A DNA stretch of 18,919 bases from JAJPHT01 sp035687045. GTDB lineage: Archaea; Thermoplasmatota; SW-10-69-26; JACQPN01; JAJPHT01. The DNA lies in contig DASRYU010000190.1 in the NCBI GenBank assembly GCA_035687045.1, positions 1 to 18,919 on the forward strand, written 5' to 3'. The position numbers and the translations under genes are program-made. Of the stretch, positions 1 through 6,312 are shown piece by piece (position 1 is the stretch's first letter; each line of letters starts with the position of its first letter). The notes beneath the pieces were generated by a model. It ran no database searches, was not told where the DNA came from, and saw only the letters and a list, made by a program, of their open reading frames with translations.

Positions 1-29
1 TGCTGTTCGTGGCGCACAAGGAAGCGTGA
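1..29 (+). CDS. C-terminal end of an upstream gene (partial)
   Basis: The first 29 bases read in frame 3 as LFVAHKEA followed by TGA at 27-29. This looks like the tail of a protein that begins before the window. Only eight residues are visible, so no family can be assigned. It is supported mainly by position, because the long repeat array and the promoter of the next gene start right after it. It could be a chance open frame. Confidence 0.35.
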
Positions 30-55
30 CGGGGGGCGGGGCCGGCGGGTGCCGG

Positions 56-330
56 CGCAGGTGGCGCGCAGGTGGCGGGCGCGTGAGCGGCAGGTGAGGG
101 GCACGTGCAAGGCAGGTGCGCGGCACGTGGATGGCACGTAACGGGCACGTGGGCGGCACGTGCGTGGTAGGTACCGAGCACGTGGCTGGCACGTGCCTAG
201 CAGGTACCGGGCACGTGAGCGGCAGGTGCGTGGCAGGTACTTGGCACGTGGATGGCACGTGCCTGGCAGGTACCGGGCACGTGAGCCGCACGTGCGTGGC
301 AGCTGACCGGCACGTGCGCGGCACGTGTTC
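56..330. repeat. Array of 25 tandem 11-bp units, GGCA(C/G)GT(G/A)NNN
   Basis: Cores fall at 61, 72, 83, 94 and so on to 325, exactly 11 bp apart, with no insertion or deletion in 25 units. Thirteen units carry the full palindrome CACGTG. Most others are CAGGTG or CAGGTA, and one each is CACGTA, CAGCTG and CGCGTG. The three spacer bases vary, but a 66-bp (six-unit) super-period is visible: GTA cores recur at 138, 204 and 270, and the spacer CGT follows the cores at 160, 226 and 292. A weaker unit precedes the array near 49. Eleven bp is close to one helical turn, so the palindromes lie on nearly the same DNA face. The array sits between the end of the upstream gene and the peroxiredoxin promoter. 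A multi-site protein-binding array is inferred; the function is unknown. Confidence 0.95.
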
Positions 331-335
331 GATTG

Positions 336-350
336 GTGAACGCCGTTCAC
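336..350. promoter_or_regulatory. Perfect inverted repeat GTGAAC-GCC-GTTCAC
   Basis: This is a 6-3-6 perfect inverted repeat immediately after the 11-bp array and about 60 bp upstream of the peroxiredoxin TATA element. Size and symmetry fit an operator for a dimeric regulator. It is not followed by a T run, so it does not look like a terminator. A role in peroxiredoxin control is inferred from position only. Confidence 0.45.
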
Positions 351-409
351 TAACTCGCCCCACCCCCGTCGCCTCCTCGTCCCGCTCCCGCCGCCGCCCG
401 CTCCGAACC

Positions 410-418
410 TTCTTATCC
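410..418 (+). promoter_or_regulatory. TATA-like box of the peroxiredoxin gene
   Basis: TTCTTATCC is an AT-rich island in otherwise GC-rich DNA, centred about 27 bp before the ATG at 442. That spacing predicts transcription starting at or next to the start codon, that is, a leaderless message. Confidence 0.55.
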
Positions 419-441
419 GTCCCGCGCATCGCGCGGCGAGC

Positions 442-927
442 ATGCTCAGATCCGGCGACAAGGTGCCCGACTTCACGCTCCCGGTCGCGTACGCGGACGG
501 GCGAAAGGACGACGTGACGTTCTCGAGCCTTCTTGGCGCCGGCCCCATCCTCATCTCCTTCTTCCCGCTCGCGTTCACCCGCGTCTGCACGACGCAGATG
601 TGCGACGCGCGCGACCACGCCGAGGAGTATGCGCGTCTGGGCGCGCAGGTGTTCGGCTTCTCGTGCGACTCGAAGTGGGCGAACCAGCGCTTCGCGGCGG
701 AGCAGGGGCTCGTGCACGGCATCTTCAGCGACGCGAACCGCGCCGTGGTTGACCGCATCTGGGAGACGCAGACGACGGCGGGCGTGGAGCGCGTGCCCAA
801 GCGCGGCTACCTCGTCATCAGCGCGGACGGGGTGGTCGTGGACGCGTACATCACCGACGTTCCCGGCGCGCCGTGGGTGGGGCACGAGACGATCGCGGCC
901 GCCATCGCGAAGGCGGCGCGCGCGTGA
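442..927 (+). CDS. Peroxiredoxin (AhpC/TSA family)
   Basis: This 161-residue thioredoxin-fold peroxidase is predicted to reduce hydrogen peroxide and organic hydroperoxides in the cytoplasm. The family core FFPLAFTRVCTTQMC holds the peroxidatic cysteine C49 with T46 in the TxxC motif. C54, five residues later, is placed like the resolving cysteine of BCP-type enzymes. P42 and R129 (in VPKRGYLV) complete the usual active site. The N-terminal GDKVPDFTLP is typical of the family, and the length is normal. The ATG at 442 is supported by a TATA-like element about 27 bp upstream. The gene overlaps the YeiH-like transporter gene by 4 bp (GTGA), so the two are probably co-expressed and translationally coupled. 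The phased 11-bp repeat array and a 15-bp inverted repeat lie upstream and may govern its expression. Whether it works as a 1-Cys or atypical 2-Cys enzyme cannot be told from sequence. Confidence 0.93.
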   Translation: MLRSGDKVPDFTLPVAYADGRKDDVTFSSLLGAGPILISFFPLAFTRVCTTQMCDARDHAEEYARLGAQVFGFSCDSKWANQRFAAEQGLVHGIFSDANRAVVDRIWETQTTAGVERVPKRGYLVISADGVVVDAYITDVPGAPWVGHETIAAAIAKAARA

Positions 928-1910
928 CGCTGCGCAAGCTCGCGCCGGGGCTCGCGGTCGTGGCGCTCCTCGGCGCGGCCGCATGGCTCGCGGCGCCGCA
1001 CGCGCGCCGGGTCGCGGCGGTGGATGCCACTTTCCTCGCGCTCCTCTTCGGCCTCGCCGTCGGCGCGCTCATTCGGCACCCGGCGGCGCTCGAGCCGGGT
1101 GCGCAGAAGGGGCTCAAGTGGGCGCTTCTGGCGGGCGTCGTCGCGCTCGGCGTCGAGGTGAACCTGCGCTTCCTCGCCGACGCGGGCGGGAAGGCCATCG
1201 CGCTCGCGGCGGGGCTCATCGCGCTCACGATGCTCGCGTTCCTCGCGCTCGCGCGCCTCCTTCGCGTGGAGGGGGACACGTGGGCGCTTCTTGGCGCGGG
1301 AACGGGCGTGTGCGGCCTGAGCGCGGTGGTGGCGACCGGCGCGAGCCTCAAGAGCCGCGAGAGCGACATCGCGGTCGCCGTCGCCGCGGTCGGGCTCCTC
1401 TCCGCCGTCGGCCTGCTCCTCTACCCGGCGCTTGGCGCGCTTCTTGGCCTTGCGCCCGCCGTGTACGGCGCGTGGAGCGGCCTCTCCGTGCACGCCGTCG
1501 CGAACGCCATCGCCGCGGGCTTCGCGTTCGGCGACGAGGCGGGGCAGGTGGCGACGGTGACGAAGCTCGCGCGCGTCGCGCTCCTCGCGCCCGTCCTTCT
1601 CGTGCTGACGTTCGCGCTGCGGCGGAAGGCGCGCGCGAAGGGGGGCGCTTCCGCGCTCCTGCCGCCGATGGTGTGGGGCTTCCTTCTCGTCGTCCTGCTC
1701 ACGACGCTCCTGCCCCTTCCCGCGTGGCTCCTCGCGGCCGCGAAGCTTCTCGCGAAGCTTCTCCTCGTGCTGGGCATGGCCGCGCTCGGCTACACCACGC
1801 GCCTGGGACAGTTCCGTCGGGCGGGGCCGCGCGGCATCGCGCTCGCGGTGCTCGGCTGGGCGGTCCTCTCGGCGGCGGCGCTCGCGGGCGCGCTCCTCCT
1901 CTACGGGTGA
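924..1910 (+). CDS. YeiH/UPF0324 family putative anion exporter
   Basis: This 328-residue integral membrane protein has about nine or ten hydrophobic segments. It keeps the family signatures in order: GTGVCGLSA at 126-134 (family form GTSICGASA), a YPALGALLGL segment near 167-176, WSGLSVHAVANA at 184-195 (family form WAGTAIHDTS) and KLARVALLAP at 214-223. The acidic and polar residues of the second motif (HD) are softened to HA here. Members are annotated as putative sulfate or sulfite exporters, but the substrate is not firmly known. The GTG start at 924 overlaps the peroxiredoxin stop (GTGA), which decides it over the longer frame open from 873. Pairing with a thiol peroxidase suggests a sulfur or redox stress operon; this is inference. 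Confidence 0.82.
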   Translation: MTLRKLAPGLAVVALLGAAAWLAAPHARRVAAVDATFLALLFGLAVGALIRHPAALEPGAQKGLKWALLAGVVALGVEVNLRFLADAGGKAIALAAGLIALTMLAFLALARLLRVEGDTWALLGAGTGVCGLSAVVATGASLKSRESDIAVAVAAVGLLSAVGLLLYPALGALLGLAPAVYGAWSGLSVHAVANAIAAGFAFGDEAGQVATVTKLARVALLAPVLLVLTFALRRKARAKGGASALLPPMVWGFLLVVLLTTLLPLPAWLLAAAKLLAKLLLVLGMAALGYTTRLGQFRRAGPRGIALAVLGWAVLSAAALAGALLLYG

Positions 1911-2191
1911 AGGCGCGCGGCGAGCGCGAGCGCGGCGGTCGTGCGGCTGCGCGGCGGCGGCGCGGCAGGGCGCCACCCGCGCTCGGTGCGCACGGCGAGG
2001 TGCTCCCGCTCCAGCGCGCGGAGGCTCGGCTCCACGTCCGTGGGCTGCACCTCGCTCGCGGCGAGGTCGCGCTGGAGCTCCTCGAGAGGGACGTCGCGGC
2101 CGTGCCGCGTCGCGTACAGGCGGGCGAGGGAGACGCGTACCGCATGTTCCGTCTGCCTCTGCATACGCGACGGCACGCGAGGGCGGGGCAT
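1901..2191 (-). CDS. Small winged-helix-like protein, hypothetical
   Basis: This 96-residue protein has a plausible winged helix at about residues 12-73: helices TEHAVRVSLARLYATRH, VPLEELQRDLA and VEPSLRALEREHL, then a strand pair ending AVRTERGWRP. A basic, low-complexity tail of Pro, Arg and Ala follows. I do not recognise a named family. The ATG is supported by a purine-rich AAGGAG (2199-2204 on this strand) seven bases upstream, a clear Shine-Dalgarno signal. The stop overlaps the end of the YeiH-like gene tail to tail by 10 bp. It is divergent from the acyl-CoA dehydrogenase with a roughly 70-bp shared promoter region, so it may regulate that gene. An internal start at residue 10 is possible. 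Confidence 0.6.
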   Translation of the reverse strand: MPRPRVPSRMQRQTEHAVRVSLARLYATRHGRDVPLEELQRDLAASEVQPTDVEPSLRALEREHLAVRTERGWRPAAPPPRSRTTAALALAARLHP

Positions 2192-2260
2192 GCGTTTTCT
2201 CCTTCGTTCCCCGGACGCGCCACGAAAAGGGATTTGGCGGCCTCCGCTGGTCGCCCGCGC
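2192..2260. promoter_or_regulatory. Divergent promoter region with shared AT-rich element and SD
   Basis: The AT-rich block AAAAGGGATTTGG at 2225-2237 is the only such tract between two divergent genes. Read on the plus strand, GGATTTGG is centred about 27 bp before the GTG at 2261. Read on the minus strand, AAATCCCTTTT lies about 35 bp before the ATG at 2191, leaving room for a short leader with the AAGGAG ribosome site at 2199-2204. One element may serve both genes. Confidence 0.45.
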
Positions 2261-3451
2261 GTGGTCGACTTCGCCATCCCCGACGACGTGCGCATGATCC
2301 GCGACGCCGTGCGCGCGTTCCTCGAGAAGGAGGTGGAGCCCGAGCGGAGGAGACTCGGCCGCCTGCTCGCGGACGAGCGCCTCGCGCTGGGCGACGACGG
2401 CTTCCTGCGCCCCGAGATCGTCGAGGCGATGCGCCGCGTGCGCCGCAAGAGCGCGCAGGCCGGCTATTACGCGATGCACATGCCCGAGAGCGTCGGCGGC
2501 GCCGGCGTGTCGAAGGTCGCGACCTACCTCGCGTGGCGCGAGGTGATGAAGCACGGCCTCGACCTCAACATGGCCGTCCTCTCCTTTGTCGAGGGGCCGA
2601 CCCCGCTCTTTCTCCGGATGACGCCCGAGCAGCAGGAGCGCTGGCTCGCGCCGATGATGCGCGGCGAGACGACGAGCGCGTTCTGCCTGACGGAGCCGGG
2701 CGCCGGAAGCGACGTCGGCGCGATCGAGACGACCGCGGTGCGCCGTGGCGACGAGTACGTGCTCAACGGGACGAAGTCGTACATCACGAACGGGCCCTAC
2801 GCGGACCACCTGCAGGTGTTCGCGAAGACGGACCCCTCCGCTGGCCTCTACGGCATCTCGCTCTTCATGGTCCCGACGGACGCTCCGGGCGTCGAGCGAG
2901 GCGCGGCGCAGCAGAGCATCCTCAACGACGGCGGGCAATGCGAGTACCACCTCCGCGACGTGCGCGTCCCGGTGGAGGACCGCGTGGGGGACGAGGGGGA
3001 GGGGTTCGCGCTGGCCATCGGCAACATCGGCGACACGCGCGTGACCATCGGCGGGCAGGCCGTGGGGCTCGCGGAGAGCCTGCTCGAGCGGATGGTGGAC
3101 TACGCGAACCAGCGGCAGGCGTTCGGGCGCCCCATCGGCAAGCAGGGGCAGCTCCAGTACTACGTGGCGGAGAGCGCGACCGAGATCTACGCGGCCGACA
3201 ACATGGTCCTCAACACGTGCTGGCGCATCGACCAGGGGATGGACGTCGTGAAGGAGTCCAGCATGGTGAAGCTCTACTGCACGGAGATGGCGTTCCGCGT
3301 CGCGGACCGCGCGGTGCAGCTCCACGGCGGGAGCGGCCTCATGAAGGAGGTCGGCATCGAGCGGGCCTTCCGCTATGCGCGCCTGCTGCGCATCCCCGAG
3401 GGTACGTCGGAGATCCAGCGCTGGACGATCGCGAAGACGCTCGGCCTGTAG
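2261..3451 (+). CDS. Acyl-CoA dehydrogenase
   Basis: This 396-residue FAD enzyme oxidises acyl-CoA thioesters to trans-2-enoyl-CoA and passes electrons to an electron-transfer flavoprotein. Family motifs appear in order: HMPESVGGAG in the N-terminal helical domain, AFCLTEPGAGSD (flavin and substrate contacts), NGTKSYITNG in the beta domain, RVTIGGQAVGLAE and QAFGRPIGKQGQLQYYVAE in the C-terminal domain, and LHGGSGLMKE. The catalytic glutamate is E380 in IPEGTSEIQRW. The length is standard. The GTG start at 2261 fits the family N-terminus and a TATA-like element about 27 bp upstream; the ATG at 2293 would cut off the first helix. Chain-length specificity is unknown. No ETF, enoyl-CoA hydratase or acyl-CoA ligase gene is nearby, so it is not in a complete beta-oxidation operon here. 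Confidence 0.93.
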   Translation: MVDFAIPDDVRMIRDAVRAFLEKEVEPERRRLGRLLADERLALGDDGFLRPEIVEAMRRVRRKSAQAGYYAMHMPESVGGAGVSKVATYLAWREVMKHGLDLNMAVLSFVEGPTPLFLRMTPEQQERWLAPMMRGETTSAFCLTEPGAGSDVGAIETTAVRRGDEYVLNGTKSYITNGPYADHLQVFAKTDPSAGLYGISLFMVPTDAPGVERGAAQQSILNDGGQCEYHLRDVRVPVEDRVGDEGEGFALAIGNIGDTRVTIGGQAVGLAESLLERMVDYANQRQAFGRPIGKQGQLQYYVAESATEIYAADNMVLNTCWRIDQGMDVVKESSMVKLYCTEMAFRVADRAVQLHGGSGLMKEVGIERAFRYARLLRIPEGTSEIQRWTIAKTLGL

Positions 3452-3459
3452 CTCCGTTG

Positions 3460-3471
3460 TCACCGTGGTGA
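3460..3471. other. Short inverted repeat TCACC-GT-GGTGA
   Basis: This 5-2-5 perfect inverted repeat lies nine bases after the acyl-CoA dehydrogenase stop and 43 bp before the next start. There is no T tract, so a terminator is not indicated. It could be a small operator or chance. Confidence 0.25.
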
Positions 3472-3514
3472 GGGGCGACTCCTTGAAGCCCCGCAGCGCC
3501 AGGTGGGGGGCGCC

Positions 3515-4315
3515 ATGCGCGCCGCCGTCCTTGTCCTCGCCCTTCTCGCGGCGGCTCCGGCGGTCCACGCGGCCGCGCCCTACACGGTGCTCGCGCACCG
3601 CTACATGGACACCGCGGGGTGGTGGTCCGACTCGTTCGAGCTCGTCGGCTCCAACAACGTGCGCATCACCTTCGCGGTGCGCTCCCACGGCGAAGTGGTC
3701 GGCAACATCCTCGCGCTCTACGACGACACCGGACGGCTCCTGCGCGGCACGACGTACTTCAGCGTCGGCGGCCAGGTCGTGGAGACGGCGCTGTCGCCCA
3801 GCGGCGGCGTGCACCTGACGAACGAGGGCATTGGCGCCACGGCCGCCGGCGGCGTCTTCGAGCGCACGGTGACGTGGACGTGCGACGCCGCGTGCAACCC
3901 CTCGCGGAAGTTCAAGCTCGCGGTCACGGCGGGCGGCGACGTCGAGGAGTGGGGGTTCGGCATCATCACCCAGGGAGGCGCCGTCCTCACGCAACCTCTC
4001 CACGGCTTCGAGGCCGGAGCGTTCACGACGCGCCACTTCGAGGGGCAGGTCGCCCACGTCGCGAGCCCCTTCGCCGGCGTGCACGTGGCGCGCGAGACGA
4101 GCCTCACCGCGAGCGCGGACGACATGATGCTCGCGACGTTCGTGAAGCCCAGCGCCACGGCGCCCCGCCTCATGCGCGTCGACGGCCCCACCTCGGGCGC
4201 GTGCCCCTGCTTCGGCGGCAACTGGCCCGCCGGCGACTACACCTTCCGCTACGACGACGTGGACGCGCGGGGCGTGGAGGGGTACCTCACGTTCGCGGAC
4301 GTGCGCCTGCCGTAG
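3515..4315 (+). CDS. Secreted protein of unknown function
   Basis: This 266-residue protein has a clear Sec-type signal peptide, MRAAVLVLALLAAAPAVHA, with cleavage likely after residue 19 or 20. The mature part is rich in alternating polar and hydrophobic stretches, consistent with beta-strands (for example NVRITFAVRS and TFRYDDVDARG). It contains four cysteines in two close pairs, C123/C127 and C230/C232, which could form disulfides outside the cell. I do not recognise a family. The ATG at 3515 is chosen over the in-frame GTG at 3503 because it starts directly at the signal peptide and follows AGGTG at 3501-3505. The product is probably exported or cell-surface associated. It has no helix long enough for a membrane anchor and no lipobox. 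Confidence 0.75.
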   Translation: MRAAVLVLALLAAAPAVHAAAPYTVLAHRYMDTAGWWSDSFELVGSNNVRITFAVRSHGEVVGNILALYDDTGRLLRGTTYFSVGGQVVETALSPSGGVHLTNEGIGATAAGGVFERTVTWTCDAACNPSRKFKLAVTAGGDVEEWGFGIITQGGAVLTQPLHGFEAGAFTTRHFEGQVAHVASPFAGVHVARETSLTASADDMMLATFVKPSATAPRLMRVDGPTSGACPCFGGNWPAGDYTFRYDDVDARGVEGYLTFADVRLP

Positions 4316-4356
4316 GCGGCCCAAGCTTCATGCGTGGCGCCGAAGCTCGCCGCCCG

Positions 4357-4800
4357 ATGTCCCTCCCGATGCAGCAGCCGGCCGCGCAGCCGGTGCAGGC
4401 GCGCTTCACCCACGAGAACGGCACGCAGCTGCGCCTGCAGTGCTTCGTCGTCGTCCGCGACGCGCAGGAGCGCGTGGCGACGGTGCGCGTGCAAGGCATC
4501 GACGGATGGTGCCTCCCCGGCGAGAGCATGTACGTGAACGAGTCGCCCGACCAGGCGGCGGTGCGCGTGGCGCGCATGTGGTTCACCTCGCCGCTGGGGC
4601 TCCAGCTCGACCGCATCTTGAGCTTCCCCGCCGGCGGTCCCGGCGACGACCGCTGGTACCTCCTCTTCGTCTACCACGCGGACGCGCCCGCCGACCTTCA
4701 GGGGACCTCCGACACGCTCGAGCTCGCGTTCCGCGGCAAGAACGACGCGCCCGAGCAGTGGGCGATGTCCCACCGCGACGTCTGGGAAGCGCTCTGGTAA
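4357..4800 (+). CDS. Nudix-fold protein lacking the catalytic glutamates
   Basis: This 147-residue protein aligns without gaps to the Nudix region. LPG at 53-55 precedes the box, NESPDQAAVR (61-70) matches the usual GESPEEAAIR, and strands LRLQCFVVVRD and WYLLFVYHADA flank it. The box consensus REUxEE reads instead R70-V-x-x-M74-W75, so all three metal-binding glutamates are missing. Hydrolysis of nucleoside diphosphate derivatives is therefore unlikely, and a binding or regulatory role is more plausible. The C-terminus ends in a Trp-rich helix (EQWAMSHRDVWEALW). The ATG at 4357 is preferred, but 4330 (nine residues longer) cannot be excluded. It follows the secreted protein by 41 bp without an obvious promoter, so the two may be co-transcribed. 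Confidence 0.7.
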   Translation: MSLPMQQPAAQPVQARFTHENGTQLRLQCFVVVRDAQERVATVRVQGIDGWCLPGESMYVNESPDQAAVRVARMWFTSPLGLQLDRILSFPAGGPGDDRWYLLFVYHADAPADLQGTSDTLELAFRGKNDAPEQWAMSHRDVWEALW

Positions 4801-4851
4801 CGACGCGTCGGCCAAAGCCGTTGACGCCTCGGCCGCCGGGCATGCGAGTCG

Positions 4852-5394
4852 ATGCCGCGGAAGCTCCGCGTCCGGAGGAGCCAGATCGCGCTCGACGAGG
4901 ACGACCCGGTGCGCGAGCGGCCGGTGAAGGAGTGGTTCTCGCTCTTCGCCGCCCGCATCTCGGACGTCGCCGGCAGCGCATGGGCCTTCGTCGGCGCCCT
5001 GGCCGTCGTCATTGTATGGGCCGCGACGGGGCCCGTCTTCGGCTTCTCCGACACGTGGCAGCTCATCATCAACACGGGCACCACCATCGTCACGTTCCTG
5101 ATGGTGTTCCTCATCCAGAACACGCAGAACAAGGACACGCTCGTCATCCACGTCAAGCTCAACGAGCTCATCGCGTCGCAGCCGGGCGCGAGCAACTACC
5201 TCATCGACCTCGAGGACATGAGCGAGGCGGACCTGGAGCGGCTGAGCATCGCGTTCGAGCGCCTGGCCGACCGCGCGGAGGAGATGGACGGATTGGAGCG
5301 GATGACGGTGGAGCAGGTCATCCACGCCATCCGGGACGAGGCGGCGAAGCGGGGCGTGAAACGCGGCGGCTCCCGCATGCTTCTCGGCTCGTGA
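4852..5394 (+). CDS. Low-affinity iron permease family membrane protein
   Basis: This 180-residue protein is recognisable from its core: WAFVGALAVVIVWAATGP (44-61), FSDTWQLIINTGTTIVTF (65-82) and LMVFLIQNTQNKDT (83-96), followed by the characteristic HVKLNELI (100-107). Two transmembrane helices (about 43-60 and 70-89) are followed by a long cytosolic helical tail rich in acidic residues. Bacterial relatives are annotated as low-affinity iron permease family proteins by resemblance to fungal Fet4, but transport by this short two-helix form is not established. The ATG at 4852 sits 51 bp after the preceding gene. The family is mostly bacterial, so transfer into this archaeon is plausible. Base composition does not differ visibly from its neighbours. 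Confidence 0.85.
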   Translation: MPRKLRVRRSQIALDEDDPVRERPVKEWFSLFAARISDVAGSAWAFVGALAVVIVWAATGPVFGFSDTWQLIINTGTTIVTFLMVFLIQNTQNKDTLVIHVKLNELIASQPGASNYLIDLEDMSEADLERLSIAFERLADRAEEMDGLERMTVEQVIHAIRDEAAKRGVKRGGSRMLLGS

Positions 5395-5440
5395 GCGTCC
5401 CTCACGCGTCCTTGACATCGAAGCTCGCGTCAGACGCGAG
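5391..5440. promoter_or_regulatory. Two successive inverted repeats between genes
   Basis: GTGAG-CGTCC-CTCAC at 5391-5405 overlaps the stop codon of the iron permease family gene. CTCGCGT-CAG-ACGCGAG at 5424-5440 is a perfect 7-3-7 repeat, 35 bp before the amidohydrolase ATG. No T run follows either. They may be operators or RNA hairpins controlling the amidohydrolase-GNAT pair. Confidence 0.4.
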
Positions 5441-5475
5441 AAGCGCCGCGGCCGCGAAAGGCGGCTCGGCCGGCC

Positions 5476-6312
5476 ATGATCATCGACTGCCACGTGCATC
5501 TCAACAACTACACCGAGGAGCCGACCACGCTGGAGCAGCGCTTCCAGCGCATGCAGGCGCAGCTCGACAAATATGGCATCGACCACGCGTTCGTCATCAC
5601 GTCGTACGCGGCGCACGACAAGCGCCCGTCGGTCGACGAGGTCATCAAGGTCTGCCGGCAGGACCCGCGCCTCCACGTCGTCGAAGGCGTGAGCCTCTAC
5701 GGCAAGGCGCCCTTCAGCCTGCAGGCGATCGAGGAGCGCCTGCGGCGGCGTGATATCATCGCGCTCAAGCTCTACCCGGGCTACGAGTACTACTACCCCA
5801 CGGACAAGATCTGCCGGCCCATCTACGAGCTCGCGATCGAGTACGACGTGCCCGTCATGGTCCACACGGGCGACTGCTACAACCCGAAGGCGAAGGTGAA
5901 GTACGCCCACCCGCTGCACCTCGACGAGGTCGCCGTCGACTACCCCGAGCTGCGCATCGTGATGGCGCACCTCGGGAACCCGTGGTTCCGCGACACGGCG
6001 GAGGTCATCTACAAGAACTCCAACGTGTACGCCGACATCAGCGGCCTCGTCCTTGGCGACATCGCGGAGAACTTCGAGGCGTGGCTCAAGCAGCAGGTGC
6101 GCGAGATCATCCAGTTCGCCGGCGAGCCCGACAAGCTCCTCTACGGCACCGACTGGCCCATCGTGAACATGGGCCCGTACCTCAAGCTCATGGATTCGCT
6201 CGACCTCGACCCGGAGGCGCGCGAGAAGCTTCTCTGGAAGAACACGGTCCGCGTGTTCAAGCATCCGAACATCGAGGTGGCAAGCCCGACGCGTCGGGAG
6301 GTGAACGCGTGA
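5476..6312 (+). CDS. Amidohydrolase 2 family TIM-barrel hydrolase
   Basis: This 278-residue metal-dependent hydrolase belongs to the amidohydrolase_2 group, which includes ACMSD-like decarboxylases and lactonases. The metal and active-site set is complete: H6 and H8 in MIIDCHVHLN at strand 1, H130 in MVHTGDC, H165 in MAHLGNPW, and the terminal aspartate D226 in YGTDWPI. Repeated ALKLYPGYEYYYP and VYADISG segments are typical of the group. The substrate cannot be predicted. The ATG begins exactly at the first barrel strand, so the start is secure. The stop overlaps the ATG of the GNAT gene (TGATG), indicating translational coupling and a shared pathway. Two inverted repeats lie upstream. Confidence 0.9.
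   Translation: MIIDCHVHLNNYTEEPTTLEQRFQRMQAQLDKYGIDHAFVITSYAAHDKRPSVDEVIKVCRQDPRLHVVEGVSLYGKAPFSLQAIEERLRRRDIIALKLYPGYEYYYPTDKICRPIYELAIEYDVPVMVHTGDCYNPKAKVKYAHPLHLDEVAVDYPELRIVMAHLGNPWFRDTAEVIYKNSNVYADISGLVLGDIAENFEAWLKQQVREIIQFAGEPDKLLYGTDWPIVNMGPYLKLMDSLDLDPEAREKLLWKNTVRVFKHPNIEVASPTRREVNA

Noticed and set aside
56..330. CRISPR array
   Set aside because: Units are 11 bp with 3-bp variable spacers, far too short for CRISPR repeats and spacers, and no cas gene is nearby.
116..517. Open frame over the 11-bp array giving an 11-residue His/Cys-rich repeat protein (HV, then GTC)
   Set aside because: The pattern follows directly from the DNA repeat (33 bp is three units), and the frame runs on out of frame into the peroxiredoxin gene with Arg/Ser-rich sequence typical of a wrong frame. 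The register of the DNA core explains it better than a protein.
533..2260. Upstream extension of the acyl-CoA dehydrogenase frame through the peroxiredoxin and transporter genes
   Set aside because: The extension is Arg/Ala-rich noise in the wrong frame of two recognisable genes. The enzyme's conserved start is at about 2261.
4249..6264. Long minus-strand open frame opposite the Nudix-like, iron permease family and amidohydrolase genes
   Set aside because: Its translation is dominated by Arg, His, Val, Asp and Glu, as expected for the antisense of GC-rich genes. The plus-strand genes have clear family motifs.
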